Shown: positions 45,603-57,990 of the stretch, piece after piece | How positions within the stretch are numbered: the first letter of the stretch is position 1 | Layout: the number at the start of each line of letters is the position of its first letter | From: Sipunculus nudus | Taxonomy: Eukaryota > Annelida > Sipuncula > Golfingiida > Sipunculidae | Length of the DNA stretch: 64,000 nt | Direction: 5' to 3' | NCBI GenBank assembly: GCA_026874595.1 | Contig: CM049308.1 | Span: 17,358,001-17,422,000, forward strand | Notes under the pieces: model-generated | The model's input: only the letters and a program-made list of their open reading frames with translations | Database searches by the model: none | What the model was told of the DNA's origin: nothing | Translations under genes and position numbers: made by a program

Positions 45603-45722
45603 TTCTGGCGTTCGCCATGATGGACGTGTGATCCCGCACTGCGAGATTCGTCCACTGTTGGGTTTGTACAAATGATTTTGCCAACTGAACTGTAAGTTGT
45701 GTTTCTTTTCCCTTGCCCGCCA

Positions 45723-47785
45723 TGGAGAACCCCACTTATTGTGGCTCTTGTGGTTCTTTAATCCCGCTTTTGGACTCCCACCCCACTTGTTTTCGTTGCC
45801 GCACCAACAATGACCCCTGCCGTGGTCCGGCTGATCCTCGTTTTCACTGCCAGACTTGGATGTCTGACATGTGGGCCTTGTTCCAGGATTGGGCCCATTC
45901 CCCGGTACTTGGGGGTTCACCCTCCCATATTCCATTGTCTGGCCCCGTGGTTGTCTCAGGGGGGGAGGGGGGGGGGAGCCTACCCTGGTTGACCGCACCA
46001 CGGCTGTGCTGCGTTCACCGTCCGTTCCCGCCGGTCCTGTCACCTCTCCAGTGGTTTCGACAGTTAAATCGTTGCTTTCTCATTCACGGAAACGGAAATC
46101 TTCCCCCGTTCCCGCGGCCTCCCGTTCTGACTGCACATCTGCCTATTCCATATTACATAAATTGTCCCGGTTTTGCTCATCACTTATGTCGGATCTCGAC
46201 GATTCGTCTAGACCCGAATCAGTCCGCCCGGCGCCCTCGCCGGCGCCCCCGGTACTTCTCCCCGGCCGTTCTCGTCGCCCCCGGCTCCTCGCCGGATTCC
46301 TTCATTATCCCCGGGGCGGGTTGGAGCCGTCCCGCTGGATCGCCCGGACCTTCCTGGTGTGCAGGTAAGTTCGTCGGTCCCTCCTGCCTCCATTCGGGGC
46401 AGCCGGCCTCGCCTCTGGTTCCTCCGTCTGCCGTCGTTACTAACCGGCCGGCCGACTCTTTATTTCAGTTACCATCTGCTGTCCGGCCTGCGGCTCCGGT
46501 TCCTGTGCCTTCCCGGATGGTTCCTGCTGCTGCTCGTTCCCCGGCTTCCTGTTTCCAGCCTCCGGTTGTTCCGGCTCAGCGGGTCTCTCTGGCTCCCCCT
46601 ACACGGGGTTCTCCAGGGTCCCCGGCTTCTCAGTCAGCCGATCCCGCCCTGGCACCAGACCAGTGGTCGGAGATCGCGCTGCAACGCCAGGCTTGGCGTA
46701 CGCGCAAATCTGCGCTTCTGGACCTAGTGGCTACCTCCACACAGGAGGCTAACCCTAGTGGTCCAAAGTTCCGTAGGTTACAACCTCGGACTCTCTCGGC
46801 GTCGGCAGCCGGTTCTTATTTGAATCCGGCCACCCTTCAATCGCCCTCAGCAGCGCCCGCCGTGTGTCTGGGATTTACAGACCACACGGGGGATCTCTTA
46901 CGTGAGCACCCCGCGGTGGTCTCGGGGTCTCGCTCTACTCCTCCTGGGGCCCCGCTTCCGCCGGGTTCGGATATACTTTGGTCCCCCGGTCCCTCTGGAA
47001 TTCCCGTGGGTACCGGGCTACCTGTTTCGATCGCTTGCCCCATTATCCTGATCACCCGGATGTTCTGTCTGCTCCGCTGCGACTCGAGTCCGGCCTGGAA
47101 CAGCTGTTTGCGGACGGTAAGTCTTTATTTCCATCCTCTGTCCAGTTTTCCGATCGTCACCTGTCGGATCTGGAGGGGCTCGGCCGGCAAGCGGCTGGTA
47201 TGGTTACCGACTTGCAGGCTGTCACTAGCTTGCTCGCCGTTTCTCCGGACACGCTCACTCTCAACGACATATGGCAGGCTTCTGCCCATCCTGGCGCTGA
47301 GTTAAATCAGGTCGTTGGCACCTGGTTGAAAATTGCATCTTGTTACGCCGCACGGCTTGCATTCAGTCATTTAAGCACTTAAAGCCGGAGTTTCTCAGGC
47401 GGAGTTACCCGAGCTTTATTCTCCGCCTTTTACCGGTTCCCTGCTGTTTGGCGGCCAATTACGGCCTCTATTTGACCGTGCCTTGGAGCGATCGGATCAT
47501 CAGGCCCGCCTCCGCTCGACCTCTCTTGCGCCTCGGCCATCCTTCCGCGTTCCCCGCTCTTGGCTTCCGGTTGCGGCTTCCGCTCAGCCGCGTCGCGCAT
47601 CTGCTACCTCTTCACGTCCTTCAGGCCGTTCCAGCCGTTCTCAGCCTTTTCGTGGTCGATCCTCCAAACGAGGTTTGACCAAGAAATCACTCTCTCGCTC
47701 CGGTCAGCGCCCATTTTCCCGCGTGGGCGGGTATCCCCTCACAGCGGTTAATTCTCAGCACCCTAAAGTTCGGGTTCCGTCTTAA
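45723..47785 (+). pseudogene. DIRS gag-like ORF, frameshifted
   Basis: Starts MENPTYCGSCGSLI with a CxxC...CxxC pair (YCGSC...TCFRC), a likely zinc-binding knuckle. It continues through Pro/Ser-rich sequence to a conserved-looking helical part (DLEGLGRQAAGMVTDLQAVT, about 47166-47225). It ends with a basic Arg/Ser tail (SSRPSGRSSRSQPFRGRSSK) that stops at 47783-47785. The frame changes near 45960 (in a G tract), 46360, 46970 and 47400-47480. Such proteins package the element RNA. The function is inferred from position. Confidence 0.6.
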
Positions 47786-47800
47786 GTTTTTGCACACACC

Positions 47801-48646
47801 ATGCACCCATTCTTCACTCCGCCTCCGTCCGATCCGGCAAACCGCCTCGCTTTGGAGGAGGCCATTCAATCTATGTTAGCCAAACGGGCAATTTTCGAGG
47901 TTTCCCCATCCACCTTGGGGTTTTACTCTCGCCTTTTTCTTGTTCCCAAACCGCACGGCCGTTGGCGCCCGATCATAGACCTGAAGCGCCTCGATTCGTT
48001 CATCCCTCGGCCCCGTTTCGGATGTTCAATATCCATGCTGTGCTCCGCATTGTTCGGCGGATGGATTGGGCGTTCAAAAAGAGGCCTTACGGATGCCTAT
48101 TTTCACATTCCCATCCATCCCGCGTCTCAACCGTTTCTTCGCTTCGCGTATCAGAACCGCGTTTTTCAATTCCGGGCCCTTATGTTCGGGATCACCGTGG
48201 CCCCCTGGGTTTTTGACCATGCTTGTTCACCCGGTCACGAGTTATCTCGTTCACAGGGCATTTCTGTGCTCCCTTATCTGGACGATTGGCTGGTCCATGC
48301 GGCCGATCGCTCCCTCTTACTGTCGCATCGCTCCCGGGTTCTCAACTTACTTCGGAACCTTGGCTTCCTGGTCAATACGGAGAAATCTCTTCCCACTCCC
48401 ACCCAGTCCATCCAATTTCTGGGTGTCCCGCTCGATTTTGCGTCCGGCACGGCGTCGCTCCCGCGAGATTTTGCTCTCACGCTCCGCTGCCTAATTCGTT
48501 CCTTTCTCACGCGGCGCTGTGTAGACTCGCGCACAGCAGCTTCTCTCCACGGTGCTCTCCACTGGGCCGCGTCCTTATCCCGTTCGGCCGACTGTACCTC
48601 CGTCCGATTCAGTCTATCTTGCGCCGTCACGGCCTTCTCCGTTTAA
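47801..48646 (+). pseudogene. DIRS reverse transcriptase
   Basis: The 281-codon frame contains LFLVPKPHGRWRPIIDLKRL, LTDAYFHIPIHPASQPFLRF (motif A), LMFGITVAPWVF (motif B) and LPYLDDWLVHA (motif C, YLDD). LVNTEKS and IQFLGVPLDF follow. These are the hallmark blocks of DIRS/Ngaro-type RTs. The frame is lost near 48640 and continues in another frame into RNase H. Confidence 0.82.
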
Positions 48647-49120
48647 CCTCGGTTCGTCCTACGATCCTCCCGTTTTGGCTCACCTGGCGGTCCCTTCGTC
48701 CCTGGATTGACCTTTCCTTTCTCCTGCGCGGCGTTCCTTTTTCCATGGATGTCACTTGCACCATCTATACCGATGCGTCTCTCCTCGGTTGAGGGGCCCA
48801 TCTTGCCGATCTTCGCGCTTCGGGGATATGGTCCCCGTCGGACCGTCTGCTCCATATCAATATCCTCGAACTGCGTGCCGTCCGTCGTGCGATCTCCCAC
48901 TGGTCTCCCCGCTTGATCGGAAGTCACATTCTCGTCCGGACCGACCATACCACGGGGGTGGCATATATCAACAGGCAGGGCGGTACTAGGTCTCCATCGC
49001 TCATGCTGGAGACTTACCTTTTGTTCGATCTATGCATCTCTCTCCGGGCGTCGATTCGTGCATCCCATCTTCCGGGCGTGTCGAACATCCTTGCGGACGC
49101 ACTTTCCCGTCATCCGGAGT
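48640..49120 (+). pseudogene. DIRS RNase H domain
   Basis: In the frame ending at 48792 the sequence reads CTIYTDASLLG then TGA where Trp is expected. Without changing frame it continues GAHLADLRASGIWS, INILELRAVRRAISHW, LVRTDHTTGVAYINRQGGT and SNILADALSRH. The catalytic Asp (TDAS), Glu (LEL) and second Asp (TDHTT) of RNase H are all present. One nonsense mutation (48790-48792) breaks it. Confidence 0.78.
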
Positions 49121-49199
49121 CTCCTCCTTCCCCGCCGCTCCTTCCGCTCCCGGTTGTTCGGAGTGTTTTCGCTCGCCTGGGGCGGCCGGAATTCGATCT

Positions 49200-50545
49200 G
49201 TTCGATTTTCCGTCCCCCCCCCCCCCCGTGCTCATGCCTTCCGAGACGCGTCTACGTCACCCTCGCGACCGTCTCCCCGACACCCTGCCGTCCGGGTGGT
49301 CTCACCGGTATCTCTTTGCGTTTCCGGCGCCTCATCTCATCCGCCGTGTCCTTCTCCGCTTGTCCCGCGCGGACCAGCCTACCCTTCTTCTCATACTCCT
49401 GGTTCAACCGGCTCCCTGGTTTCCTCTGTGGCGCTCGTTCTCTCTCGCCCCCGCTTCTACTACCGCTCCGCCTCGCGCTCCCGTCATTCCCTCGAGCGCG
49501 TCGCCCATTTCGGTCGTGCCCTCTATGCGCATGCGTGCTCTCCTCGGACACCTCACGGATCAGGGCATTTCAAGTCCGGCTGCTCTCCTTGCCTCGGCTC
49601 CCCGGCGCCGTTCTTCGGACCGCATCTATGACTCCCGGTGGCGTCTCTTCACCGAGTGGACGTCTTCCCGGGGAATCTCCCCTTAGATCCGTCGCTTGCG
49701 GCTGTTTTGGGATTTTTCGTGTTCTTACTGCAGGATAAACATTTATCCTATCCCTCTCTGCGTGGCTATCGTGCCGCCCTGCTGTCGGTGCTCCGTCCGC
49801 TGGGTCACGATCGTGACCTTCATCACCCGTTGGTGTCGGGCTTTCTCATGGGGGTTCCTGCCCGTGCGTCTCGTCCTCGGTATGTTGCGCCTTCCTGACG
49901 CCTGGACGTCGTCTTACGTCACCTCCGGGAACCCCCTTATGAGCCGTTGCGTTCGGCTCATCTTCTACATTTATCTCGGAAAACGGTTTTCCTCCTCGCT
50001 CTTGCATTGGCCGGTCGCCGTTCTGAGCTTCATGCCCTCGTGGCTGCTTCGAAATTCACGCAAATTGCGGCCGACGGTTCGTCGGCCACCCTACATTTTC
50101 CTCCGGATTTTTATCGAAAGAACCAAAATTTCGATGATCCTCCGTCTGCTTGGCACGTTCCGGCCCTCCCGAACGGTCCGTACCGTTATGCAGCTCCCAA
50201 TTGCCCGGTTCGTGCGTTAAGTTCTTCTCTTAAAGCTACTCCGTCTTTAAGGGGGGGGGGGGGGGGGCGCAAGAAGTTGTTTATTTCCACAAAAGTCACA
50301 ACTTCCAATAAGGAGATTAGCCCTATCACCATTAGTGCGTGGCTCAAGCTACTATCGTCGCCGCATATGATTCAGCTTCTCCATCCACCTTAGACCAACT
50401 TCACCTCCAGGCTCATGCCATTCGTGCTCTTTCGACTTCCTTACTCCATTTCTCCGGGATCTCACCCAATCAATTGGTCAAGAAAGGGATACTAGAAATC
50501 CCCATCTACTTTCACCAGCTTTTATCTAAAGGCTGTTCAGCTCCA
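49200..50545 (+). pseudogene. DIRS linker and tyrosine recombinase
   Basis: After a DLFDFP linker block (about 49198) and FPAPHLIRRVLLRL, a recombinase begins near 49530 (ISSPAALLASA, SDRIYDSRWRLFTEW). It continues in other frames with LSYPSLRGYRAALLSVLRPL (49748), LALALAGRRSELHALVAA (about 49997, catalytic Arg box) and QATIVAAYDSASPS. AHAIRALSTSLLHFSGIS (about 50413) carries the HxxR box. The terminal Tyr is not certain. Frameshifts occur near 49640-49690, 49900 and 50340. It would integrate the circular DNA copy. Confidence 0.72.
50246..50268. repeat. Poly(G) tract within the recombinase
   Basis: A G17-type run interrupts the recombinase frame and is a likely slippage or sequencing-error site. 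Confidence 0.8.
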
Positions 50546-50730
50546 GGCATCGGGCCTTTACTCCCTAGGCCCTGTGATCGCGTCGGGAGAGGTCCTCCAA
50601 TTTTCCAGGCCATCTTCTTCCTCTCCGTCTGTTCCACCGCCGAAGTCGTCTGCTGCTCCATCCCAGCTCTGAGATTCTCCTCGTTCCAGCGTTACAGGTA
50701 GGTGCTCCCTCCCCAAGGCATGTCTGTTCT

Positions 50731-50843
50731 TTTCTCATTAATACAGAAACAGCTCACAATTATGTTTACGTAATAAAACCCCCCCATTCCCTCCCTGTGA
50801 ATGGTGGTTTTGTTAGTAAACTGTTTTGAGCTTTTCTGTATTA
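50731..50843 (+). repeat. Internal complementary region (ICR) of the DIRS element
   Basis: TTTCTCATTAATACAGAAAC...TTTACGTAATAAAAC is the reverse complement of the left terminus. CTGTGAATGGTGGTTTTGTT...CTTTTCTGTATTA is the reverse complement of the right terminus. They meet at a C tract. DIRS elements are thought to use the ICR as a template to join the two ends and circularise. Confidence 0.8.
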
Positions 50844-50882
50844 CAAACATCGCTCCCTCCCAGTCCTCTTCCTTACGCCTTC

Positions 50883-51087
50883 GAAAATGTGATTATGGGT
50901 AACGGAAGTGTGACCTAGATACACGGGAACGAGGCGGGATGGGCGATAATAGGCCCAATAAGGGAAAATTTTCGGTTGGCTTACTCTGGCGTATAAACTT
51001 TAACAGAGAAAATTCTCATTAATACAGAAAAGCTCACAACAGTTTACTAACAAAACCACCATTCACAGGGTGGGGGGGGGGGGTTTG
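50883..51087 (+). repeat. Right inverted terminal repeat of the DIRS element
   Basis: Begins GAAAATGTGATTATGGGTAA, the complement of the inner edge of the left repeat. The outer end (about 51030-51087), with a G-rich run, matches the complement of the second half of the ICR. Confidence 0.8.
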
Positions 51088-51379
51088 TTAGCTTAAAATG
51101 CATCAACATGCTTTTAAAAGGAGAGTCCTATGAGGCTGTCTTTTGATCAAGTGACATAAAAATCAGAAGGGTTCTTCCTCTGTTGGTAGGTGGGCCATAT
51201 ATGAAAGATGGGGGCTATTGGTGAAAATATTGTTTCAGATTTGTCCATTTTTAAAAAATGTTTTTTAAGAAATGCGTCATGTGACCCTGGCCATTGAATT
51301 AATTTCCGCAAAATCATTAGGGTTCTGTCCATAATCATAAATGATCCATATGTGATAAATGGGAGTTTTTTAAATGGAA

Positions 51380-51650
51380 ACAAAAATTAGTTACACAAGC
51401 TTTTATGGAAGTAGGTCCTTTAGCCATGACCTTGAGATATTAAAATTGTTAAATAGATTATTTTTAACGTGACCTCCAATTTAGGGGATAATATGTTACT
51501 TAGTTTGATTATTTATTTAATTTATGAATCTGCTATTTGATGTGTACTTTGGATTTTGATGATTATTTAATGTTCAGCTTTAATAATTTTGTTGAGCTAC
51601 CCGTTAAAACATTTGACACATGATTTATGATAATATAGTCATATAGTTTT
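51380..51650 (+). repeat. Old copy of the GAGTCC/GACTCG repeat family
   Basis: GGAAGTAGGTCCTTTAGCCATG, ATTATTTAATTTATGAATCTG and CATGATTTAT blocks follow the same order as in copy A at 32795-33150, with many differences. Confidence 0.5.
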
Positions 51651-53570
51651 ATACATGTATAATTATTTTCAATTTCCCCTGATTTAGTAAAAAATTGTCT
51701 TTACTTATCGTTTATCCGTCCTTTTATTTATCCTATCTCCATACATAACTTATTTCAATAAAAATTTGTTTGATTGGTTTCATCGGAAATTTATCCAAAC
51801 TTAATTATTGATGTTATCGATTAAACGAAATCAAACTTGTCGAAATGAGGAAATCCTAGCCCTTTTAGAAGATCATCGTGTTTATTGATTTCATTAATGG
51901 TATATCCTTATGCCTTTTCAAACATACAGTCCGTCTTATCGTCCAAATACCAATGGATGATGAATTTCTTTTTCTCTAGAGGCAATAGATGAGATTGGCA
52001 AATAATTTTGAAAGACTGCAAGATGTGGTTTAGGGTTGGCAAGACCTTTCGTAATATTGATTCCAACCAATGCATCTATAACATTCTTAAACTGTGCAAT
52101 TTATAAACAGAGGCATATGTTAGCTTCAGGAAATATATACTACCAACCAACTCTAAAAGCACTTAATCGCCTTACATCTAAACCTTTGTATCCTGACAAC
52201 AATATATAGTAAAAAAAATATTTATACAAAATTTACATATTATTAATCAAATTACCTATCATAATCGATTGGTGAAACATATAACAGACATTGATATGTG
52301 TGATAGCAAAAATAGGACATCATAAAGTATTTGTATCGCAGTGCCCGATTTACGGTATGTGGTAAAGGTCAGTAACCACGGGCGTTCAGTTTCATCCATA
52401 TAATCAGTAGAGAAATTGTCATTTGATTGAAAATCTGACCTTTTTCAATGAATTCAGATTTTCACAAGTATTTTTTTTTTGGTTTCATTATGTATGTGCC
52501 TTATTGGTTCATTATAACATACTTTTTTAATTGAACATCTAGATGTTAAAACATCACAGGAGTTGAAGTTGATGGAAAGGACTTGACTTGTGCATTAATT
52601 TTCCGTTTAATATTTTCTATATATCATCAAAATATGTTTTTAATGGATGGAAAGTACATAAATACATAACCCACTGGAAAAAATGCCGCATCCTTTTTCT
52701 TCAAAATAACATATACTTTAAAGGTTAAACTATGACTCTGAAACCGTTTTTAGTTTTTCTAATAAATGGGTTATTGCACGGATTTTACTTTAAACAGATA
52801 AAATCCGCTATCTTGTACCAATAGACTTAATTCTGCTGTCTTAGGTTTTTTAACAACTCATCCACTGTATTATATAGTATATACGTATCCATGTATACCA
52901 AACGATATCAAAGAGATATGTTTACAAAAAAAAAATTTCCTTCGGTCCCGGTAAGTCGGAATTATTCATGCTTCTTCTCGGCAATGTATCGGGGCTCATG
53001 ACTCCGACACGGCCAACATGGCGAATTTATAATTACCAAATAATAAACACCAACTGTTCAAATAAATGGAGGTAACATACAGGCCGAATTGTGGAAACAT
53101 CAAATGTGATCTATGACCTTAAATTTTTACCCCTAAATCATTTGATATTTTTAGTATTTGGTGATACAAATATGCATTTTGAACAAATTAATCATTTGGA
53201 CCCATAAATATGAATACTGCAGCACATGAATTATCACTAAGGGTTCCTCATCTGAAATTGTAGCTGACATTAACATGTTACCTCGAACTTTAGTAAAAAA
53301 AAAATCGATAAGGCCGTTCCTGTTCTGGCAACATACACACCAAAATCGAAAGGTATTGTCTTTAGAGATGAGGGACATACATGTATATGTAAAGTTTGAT
53401 TCCTATTAATAAAACCCGTAGCCGTTCAACCTACATGTGCAGGTTGTCCAAGAGAGAAATACTCAGCTGACAAGCATGACCTGGGACATTAGGGTCTAAT
53501 ATTCATTGTTCACACTTTTTTTCAGACATTGTATATTGAGAGAAATGTAAATCTCTACATAAACTACATT
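51651..53570. other. No gene or named repeat seen
   Basis: AT-rich DNA without recognisable coding segments. Confidence 0.4.
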
Positions 53571-53571
53571 A

Positions 53572-53961
53572 TTACATAACTTGGTGATCAGTTGCAAAAT
53601 AAATAATTGGTGAGCTTACTGGACTGGGACATGACTGATATATATTTATCATTCTAATCATAACCAATAAAGAGCCTAGAAAAGAAAAGAAGTTTGATGG
53701 TACCATCGGTATCACACAATTGATAAAGCTATCCAAGATCAACTCGCACATCAATTTCCTTATCGGCTCATCCAAGAAGCAGGAATCTGCATCACAAAAG
53801 ATACATGCCACCGCCATTACAGGACAAGTTTTAAAACCTCTCTGCGAACACATAGGACATCGCCACTTCGAGGTGCTAGGCGCTCGACCGTGAACTAAAC
53901 AGGTTTGCGTGGACACTGATGAGGCTGAACCTTCTGTGTATCGACTTATTTTTTGGCCCAT
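53572..53961 (-). CDS. Unidentified 129-codon ORF with Cys-rich and membrane-like parts
   Basis: Starts MGQKISRYTEG (the N-terminal Gly could be myristoylated). A Cys-rich part, WRCPMCSQRGFKTC then ACIFC, is at residues about 33-54. A hydrophobic region (NFFSFLGSLLVMIRMI) is near residue 92. A possible splice donor CCA|GTAAGC occurs near the 3' part. No family, promoter or partner exon was recognised. The length is unusual for this AT-rich background but chance cannot be excluded. Confidence 0.3.
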   Translation of the reverse strand: MGQKISRYTEGSASSVSTQTCLVHGRAPSTSKWRCPMCSQRGFKTCPVMAVACIFCDADSCFLDEPIRKLMCELILDSFINCVIPMVPSNFFSFLGSLLVMIRMINIYQSCPSPVSSPIIYFATDHQVM

Positions 53962-56900
53962 ATTCCCAGGTCCATTCGTGCATAAGTGCCCGTGTGTTTG
54001 TGAATATTTCTTGATGACGCTTCAGAATCCGCAGCAGATGCTGGATGAACACCAAAATTTTATCTATTCTTTCTTGGCCTATTCCCGAAATGCTCTGAAA
54101 ATTTCATGAGATTGCGTGAGTTATGTCGTGAACAAACACACACACACTCGCACACACATATAAAACACGAATGGAAATGATTGTTTACTCTCCTGACGGA
54201 AGCAATTATTGGACATTTTATGCTTTTATTTGAAATGGTATTCAAAATGAACCACATGTGTTGAAATTTCATACGTGTTAGTCTTACACTTGCGGATCTC
54301 TATGGTATATTCTTGTTACAATTTGGTGGATTTTAGTAACTGATGTCTGATTACTGCACATAATTTCAGTTTTATGGTCAGTCGCAAAATGCATAATTAC
54401 TTTGCTAATAATCTGGTTATTGCCATTTGCAACTCAAAGGGATGTTGTTGTCTATGTGCTTGTCAAAAGAAAGAGATGTTACATTAAATGAAAAACCAGA
54501 AATGATGTAAACGAACTGTAAAGACGGCTGCCTGGGAGCCACATACAAATACTTTCTGTTGCAACTTGTGGTGGTTTAATCTATATTATGACTGAACGAT
54601 ATTAATAATATTAAAACATCTTCATTATCTTAGCGCTATGCTAACAACACACGATGACTTGTAAAGATGCAGACAATAAATGCTACAACATAAGCCAGGA
54701 GCAAGAAACATATTGGAGTTTATTTTAATAATTAATTGATTTGCACTTCTAGCACGACACCGTGCATTTAAACCTGACATATCTTCAATGGGTGCAAAAA
54801 CAGAACAAAACACTGATGCGACATGAAGTGTGTGACTCAGTTGATTACATACTTTTGGTGATTCCAAGCTGCTTCAGTCTAAGGTGTAATAAGTATGTCG
54901 TTACACTTTTGATTTAAGTTGCATTTATTGACTCGAAATGTCACTGTCGATGCATCAGAAAAAAGGAAATTTGCTACATTTGTTCTCGATCACAAGTGGG
55001 ATAACCGTCTGACCTTCCAGGTTCTATGTATGATGTTTTCTCACTTCTCTGGAACAAAATCATATATATATTATACAAAATCGTGGATAAGTGACAGTGG
55101 GAAGCACACACACACATACACATACACATAGATAGACAGACAGACAGACAGATAGATACATTTTTTTATTTGATTGGCAGGTTTGATTTCGGCCCGAACG
55201 CATGCGAGTTTCTTTACTTATGTTATGTTATGCCTAATGAAAAAATTGTCTCAGTGTCTTTAAGTCGGAGAAACATAATATACCTGTAAGAAAATAAATA
55301 TTGGTCTAATTATTTGATAGGGCTGACGGCACTACCCCAGACAGCCTCTGTCAGGACTGAGATTGGTGATCTTAATTTTAGTGTCCAAACTGTTGTTTTG
55401 TTAATCATGTGTTTATAGGTATTTATTTATAAATAAATAAATGTTTATCATTTCTACACTTGTCACCACTGGCTAGTGATATCACTCAACCATTACATGC
55501 ACAGATTATTCTCAGTAACTGATAAGAAGCCTCCCAACTCAGATAAAACTTAATAACATTTAAATCAAGGGAAGTGGAGTAACATCTCCGTTAAAATTCT
55601 GCATGTCCTGAGGTTTTAGCCGATAAGTAACTGTCTCCATTCTTATGCAAGCCCCATTCACATGCACACGTTTACTCCAGTGAGTATATATACACATTTA
55701 AGGAAATTTACTTATATAAGTATATTGTGTCACGTGAACAGATTTGCATATGTGAATATAGATACTGTTTGTGTAAACTGACATGATATGAGTTATAGTA
55801 TATTTGCATGAGTTCAGGATGGATGCAAAAGTATATTTGCATGCACGTAATTTTGCTTGTAAAGAAAATTGTGTTATGTGAACAGATTTCTAGTTGCATA
55901 TACTGTATATAAGGAAACAGACTTTTTATGTTACAAATCGGCATATGATTACATATTCATGTCCGAAACCTCCTTGTCTGAATTGTCTATGTCCAGAATT
56001 TTCTAATCCAAAAACGTCCGTCCAACATAAAATATATTTATTTTGTTTCTTTAGCTAAAGTGTGTTCAAAGAGGAAATATACACACGTGGGCTTTGGTCC
56101 ACCGGCCCATGTTTAATAATTATGGTGTGTTTAAATGTCAATTTTTGCATAAATGGAAATTAATTACATGTTTACACAATGTAAATATACTCCAAGTCGA
56201 ATTTTACTCAAAGGTGTAAATTTACTCCATATACAAAAATAATTACATGAGTTAATGTCTGCATGTGAATGCCGCAAGACGCAATAAACCCATCAGCCGT
56301 ATAGTGTGAGAGCCGTGTGGAGTTGTTACTGTGTGGAGGTTTCAGGAGGCACTTCCTTGGATCAAGTTCGAGAGTCGAATGTTACTGACTGTAGACACAT
56401 CAGGCCTAGCCATTAAAACATGACTCGCAGGTTTTTTTTTAATATACCCATGTGGCTTGGGAGTCATGACACAAGTCATTATTGAACAGCAGCAAATAGG
56501 GTCTTTGTTAGTTGTCGCAATTCGTGACATCACGATCGGAAATCGTAACTCTCGTTGTTCTACACGGTCGATCCGGATCTTTCGGATCCTGCTGTTCATT
56601 CCCGTACATTGACCCAGGGTAGTATTTCAGAATACGTAGCGTCGAACAACCCGAGCCGCGCATAATTCCTGCTGGTTGATTCTTCACTAACCGCTCGCAC
56701 GTGGGTAAATTATTTCACAATCCGAAATCGAATTCCTTCTCTTGGTGGATTATTCTTTGGACTACTTAATAACAGCTTGTATTTATTGGCTTGATTAATC
56801 TTAGGTTAGCTCAACGATGGTCAGCCGCAGAGTTTAAGACTTGCGGACTAGAGACTAGAGGCCTTGTCTTGCTACAAGCCTGTTTACATACCTGAGCCAT

Positions 56901-57805
56901 GTTACAGTGGCATCATATAAACATTGAATGCACTTACATCGATATCGTGATTCACGGTCCGTTTTGTGTCAATCTCTAACCTGAAATAACGGTGGTCCGC
57001 ATGTCAAAGCAGTGCCCTTAGAACTGGCTGTAAAGCTATTTAGGCCTTGAGCCGGTGTGCAATGTTCTCCTCTCTCCGACATTCCGTCTATGTTCTCACA
57101 CTGTCAACTCAATTATAAAAACAGACAGGTCCTTTCTGAAATAAATTAGAAACTGCCAATGTGTCAGCGAGTCATATAACCAATTAGAATTATCCTTTAT
57201 CCCTGTCATTTCGATTAATCGATCCATGTTTCGGCTTAACCGAACCGAAGCTGTCTAGGAGTTTTTCCACGTTCCGGTCTACATGAACGAACCTTGTTTC
57301 TTTATCCCTCCTCAGGCACGATGACTATCACCGCCTGAAAAGCTCTAGTTCCCATTTGCCGCAATCTGTGGAAGCATTGGTAATTAATAGCGCGCACGCA
57401 TCCAACGCTTCGCAACGGTCAAGCTTCCCCCACTTTTCAGTGTCTTCCTTGCGTTTTAGGCTTTTTATATGTGAAATCGCTTTAAACGTCACACCATATC
57501 GCATTCCGACGCATAAAATCACACACAAATGCATCAGACGCGTGAGAACGAGAACAGGGTCGTGATATGTTGAAATATTTTGGACATGGATCGTAAGTTA
57601 CGGTAAGGGTAGAGTATGAAATACTCGCATTTTAAACGAACTTTGAAGTTTTCTTTATCATATTACAAACTAATATTATCAAGTTTTTAAGAACATGCAT
57701 TTTCTATCTAGCTTGAATGTAACCAAAACTGTGCAACTGTTAATGATATCCTGTCTCGGCAGTCGCCGGCGTCATCGCTTCCAACTGAACGATAATAGGG
57801 AATCG
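53962..57805. other. No gene; microsatellite and repeat fragment
   Basis: A dispersed repeat fragment lies at about 54010-54190 (similar to 40440-40590). A (CA)/(GACA)/(GATA) microsatellite is at 55106-55159. Short open frames elsewhere lack domains. Confidence 0.4.
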
Positions 57806-57807
57806 GC

Positions 57808-57990
57808 TTTATAGCTGGAAGAATATGGGTAACAGAGACCTAATTTCAGGTTTCCAAGGAGATTTTTCATGGACCTCTCTGGATTTAGGTGAGAAGATTC
57901 TTGGTCCAGGGGTTACGATTTGTGCCATGTTAACAGATGACACCATCTTTGAGGTCCCAAAAAATAGAGAAAAATAAATCGTAACAAAAT
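57808..57990 (+). repeat. Single diverged unit of the array A-C family
   Basis: Contains ATAGCTGGAAGAATATGGGT, AACAGAGACCTAATTTCAGG and TTTTCATGGACCTCTCTGG in the same order as arrays A-C, but only one unit and no head or tail. Confidence 0.6.

Larger units (their letters stand above)
45424..51087 (+). mobile_element. DIRS-type tyrosine-recombinase retrotransposon, near full length
   Basis: A 5.66-kb GC-rich element in an AT-rich background. It has inverted terminal repeats, an internal complementary region and, in order, gag-like, RT, RNase H and tyrosine recombinase segments. This is the diagnostic DIRS layout; such elements integrate through a circular intermediate and leave no target duplication. 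Several frameshifts and an in-frame TGA in RNase H make this copy inactive. The methyltransferase found in some DIRS elements was not recognised. Confidence 0.85.

Noticed and set aside
45567-50701. Many extra frames on both strands across the DIRS element
   Set aside because: High GC leaves wrong frames open; only those with gag, RT, RNase H or recombinase motifs were kept.
57328-57565. Overlapping frames on opposite strands
   Set aside because: Both are short, neither has a domain, and their mutual openness looks like base composition.
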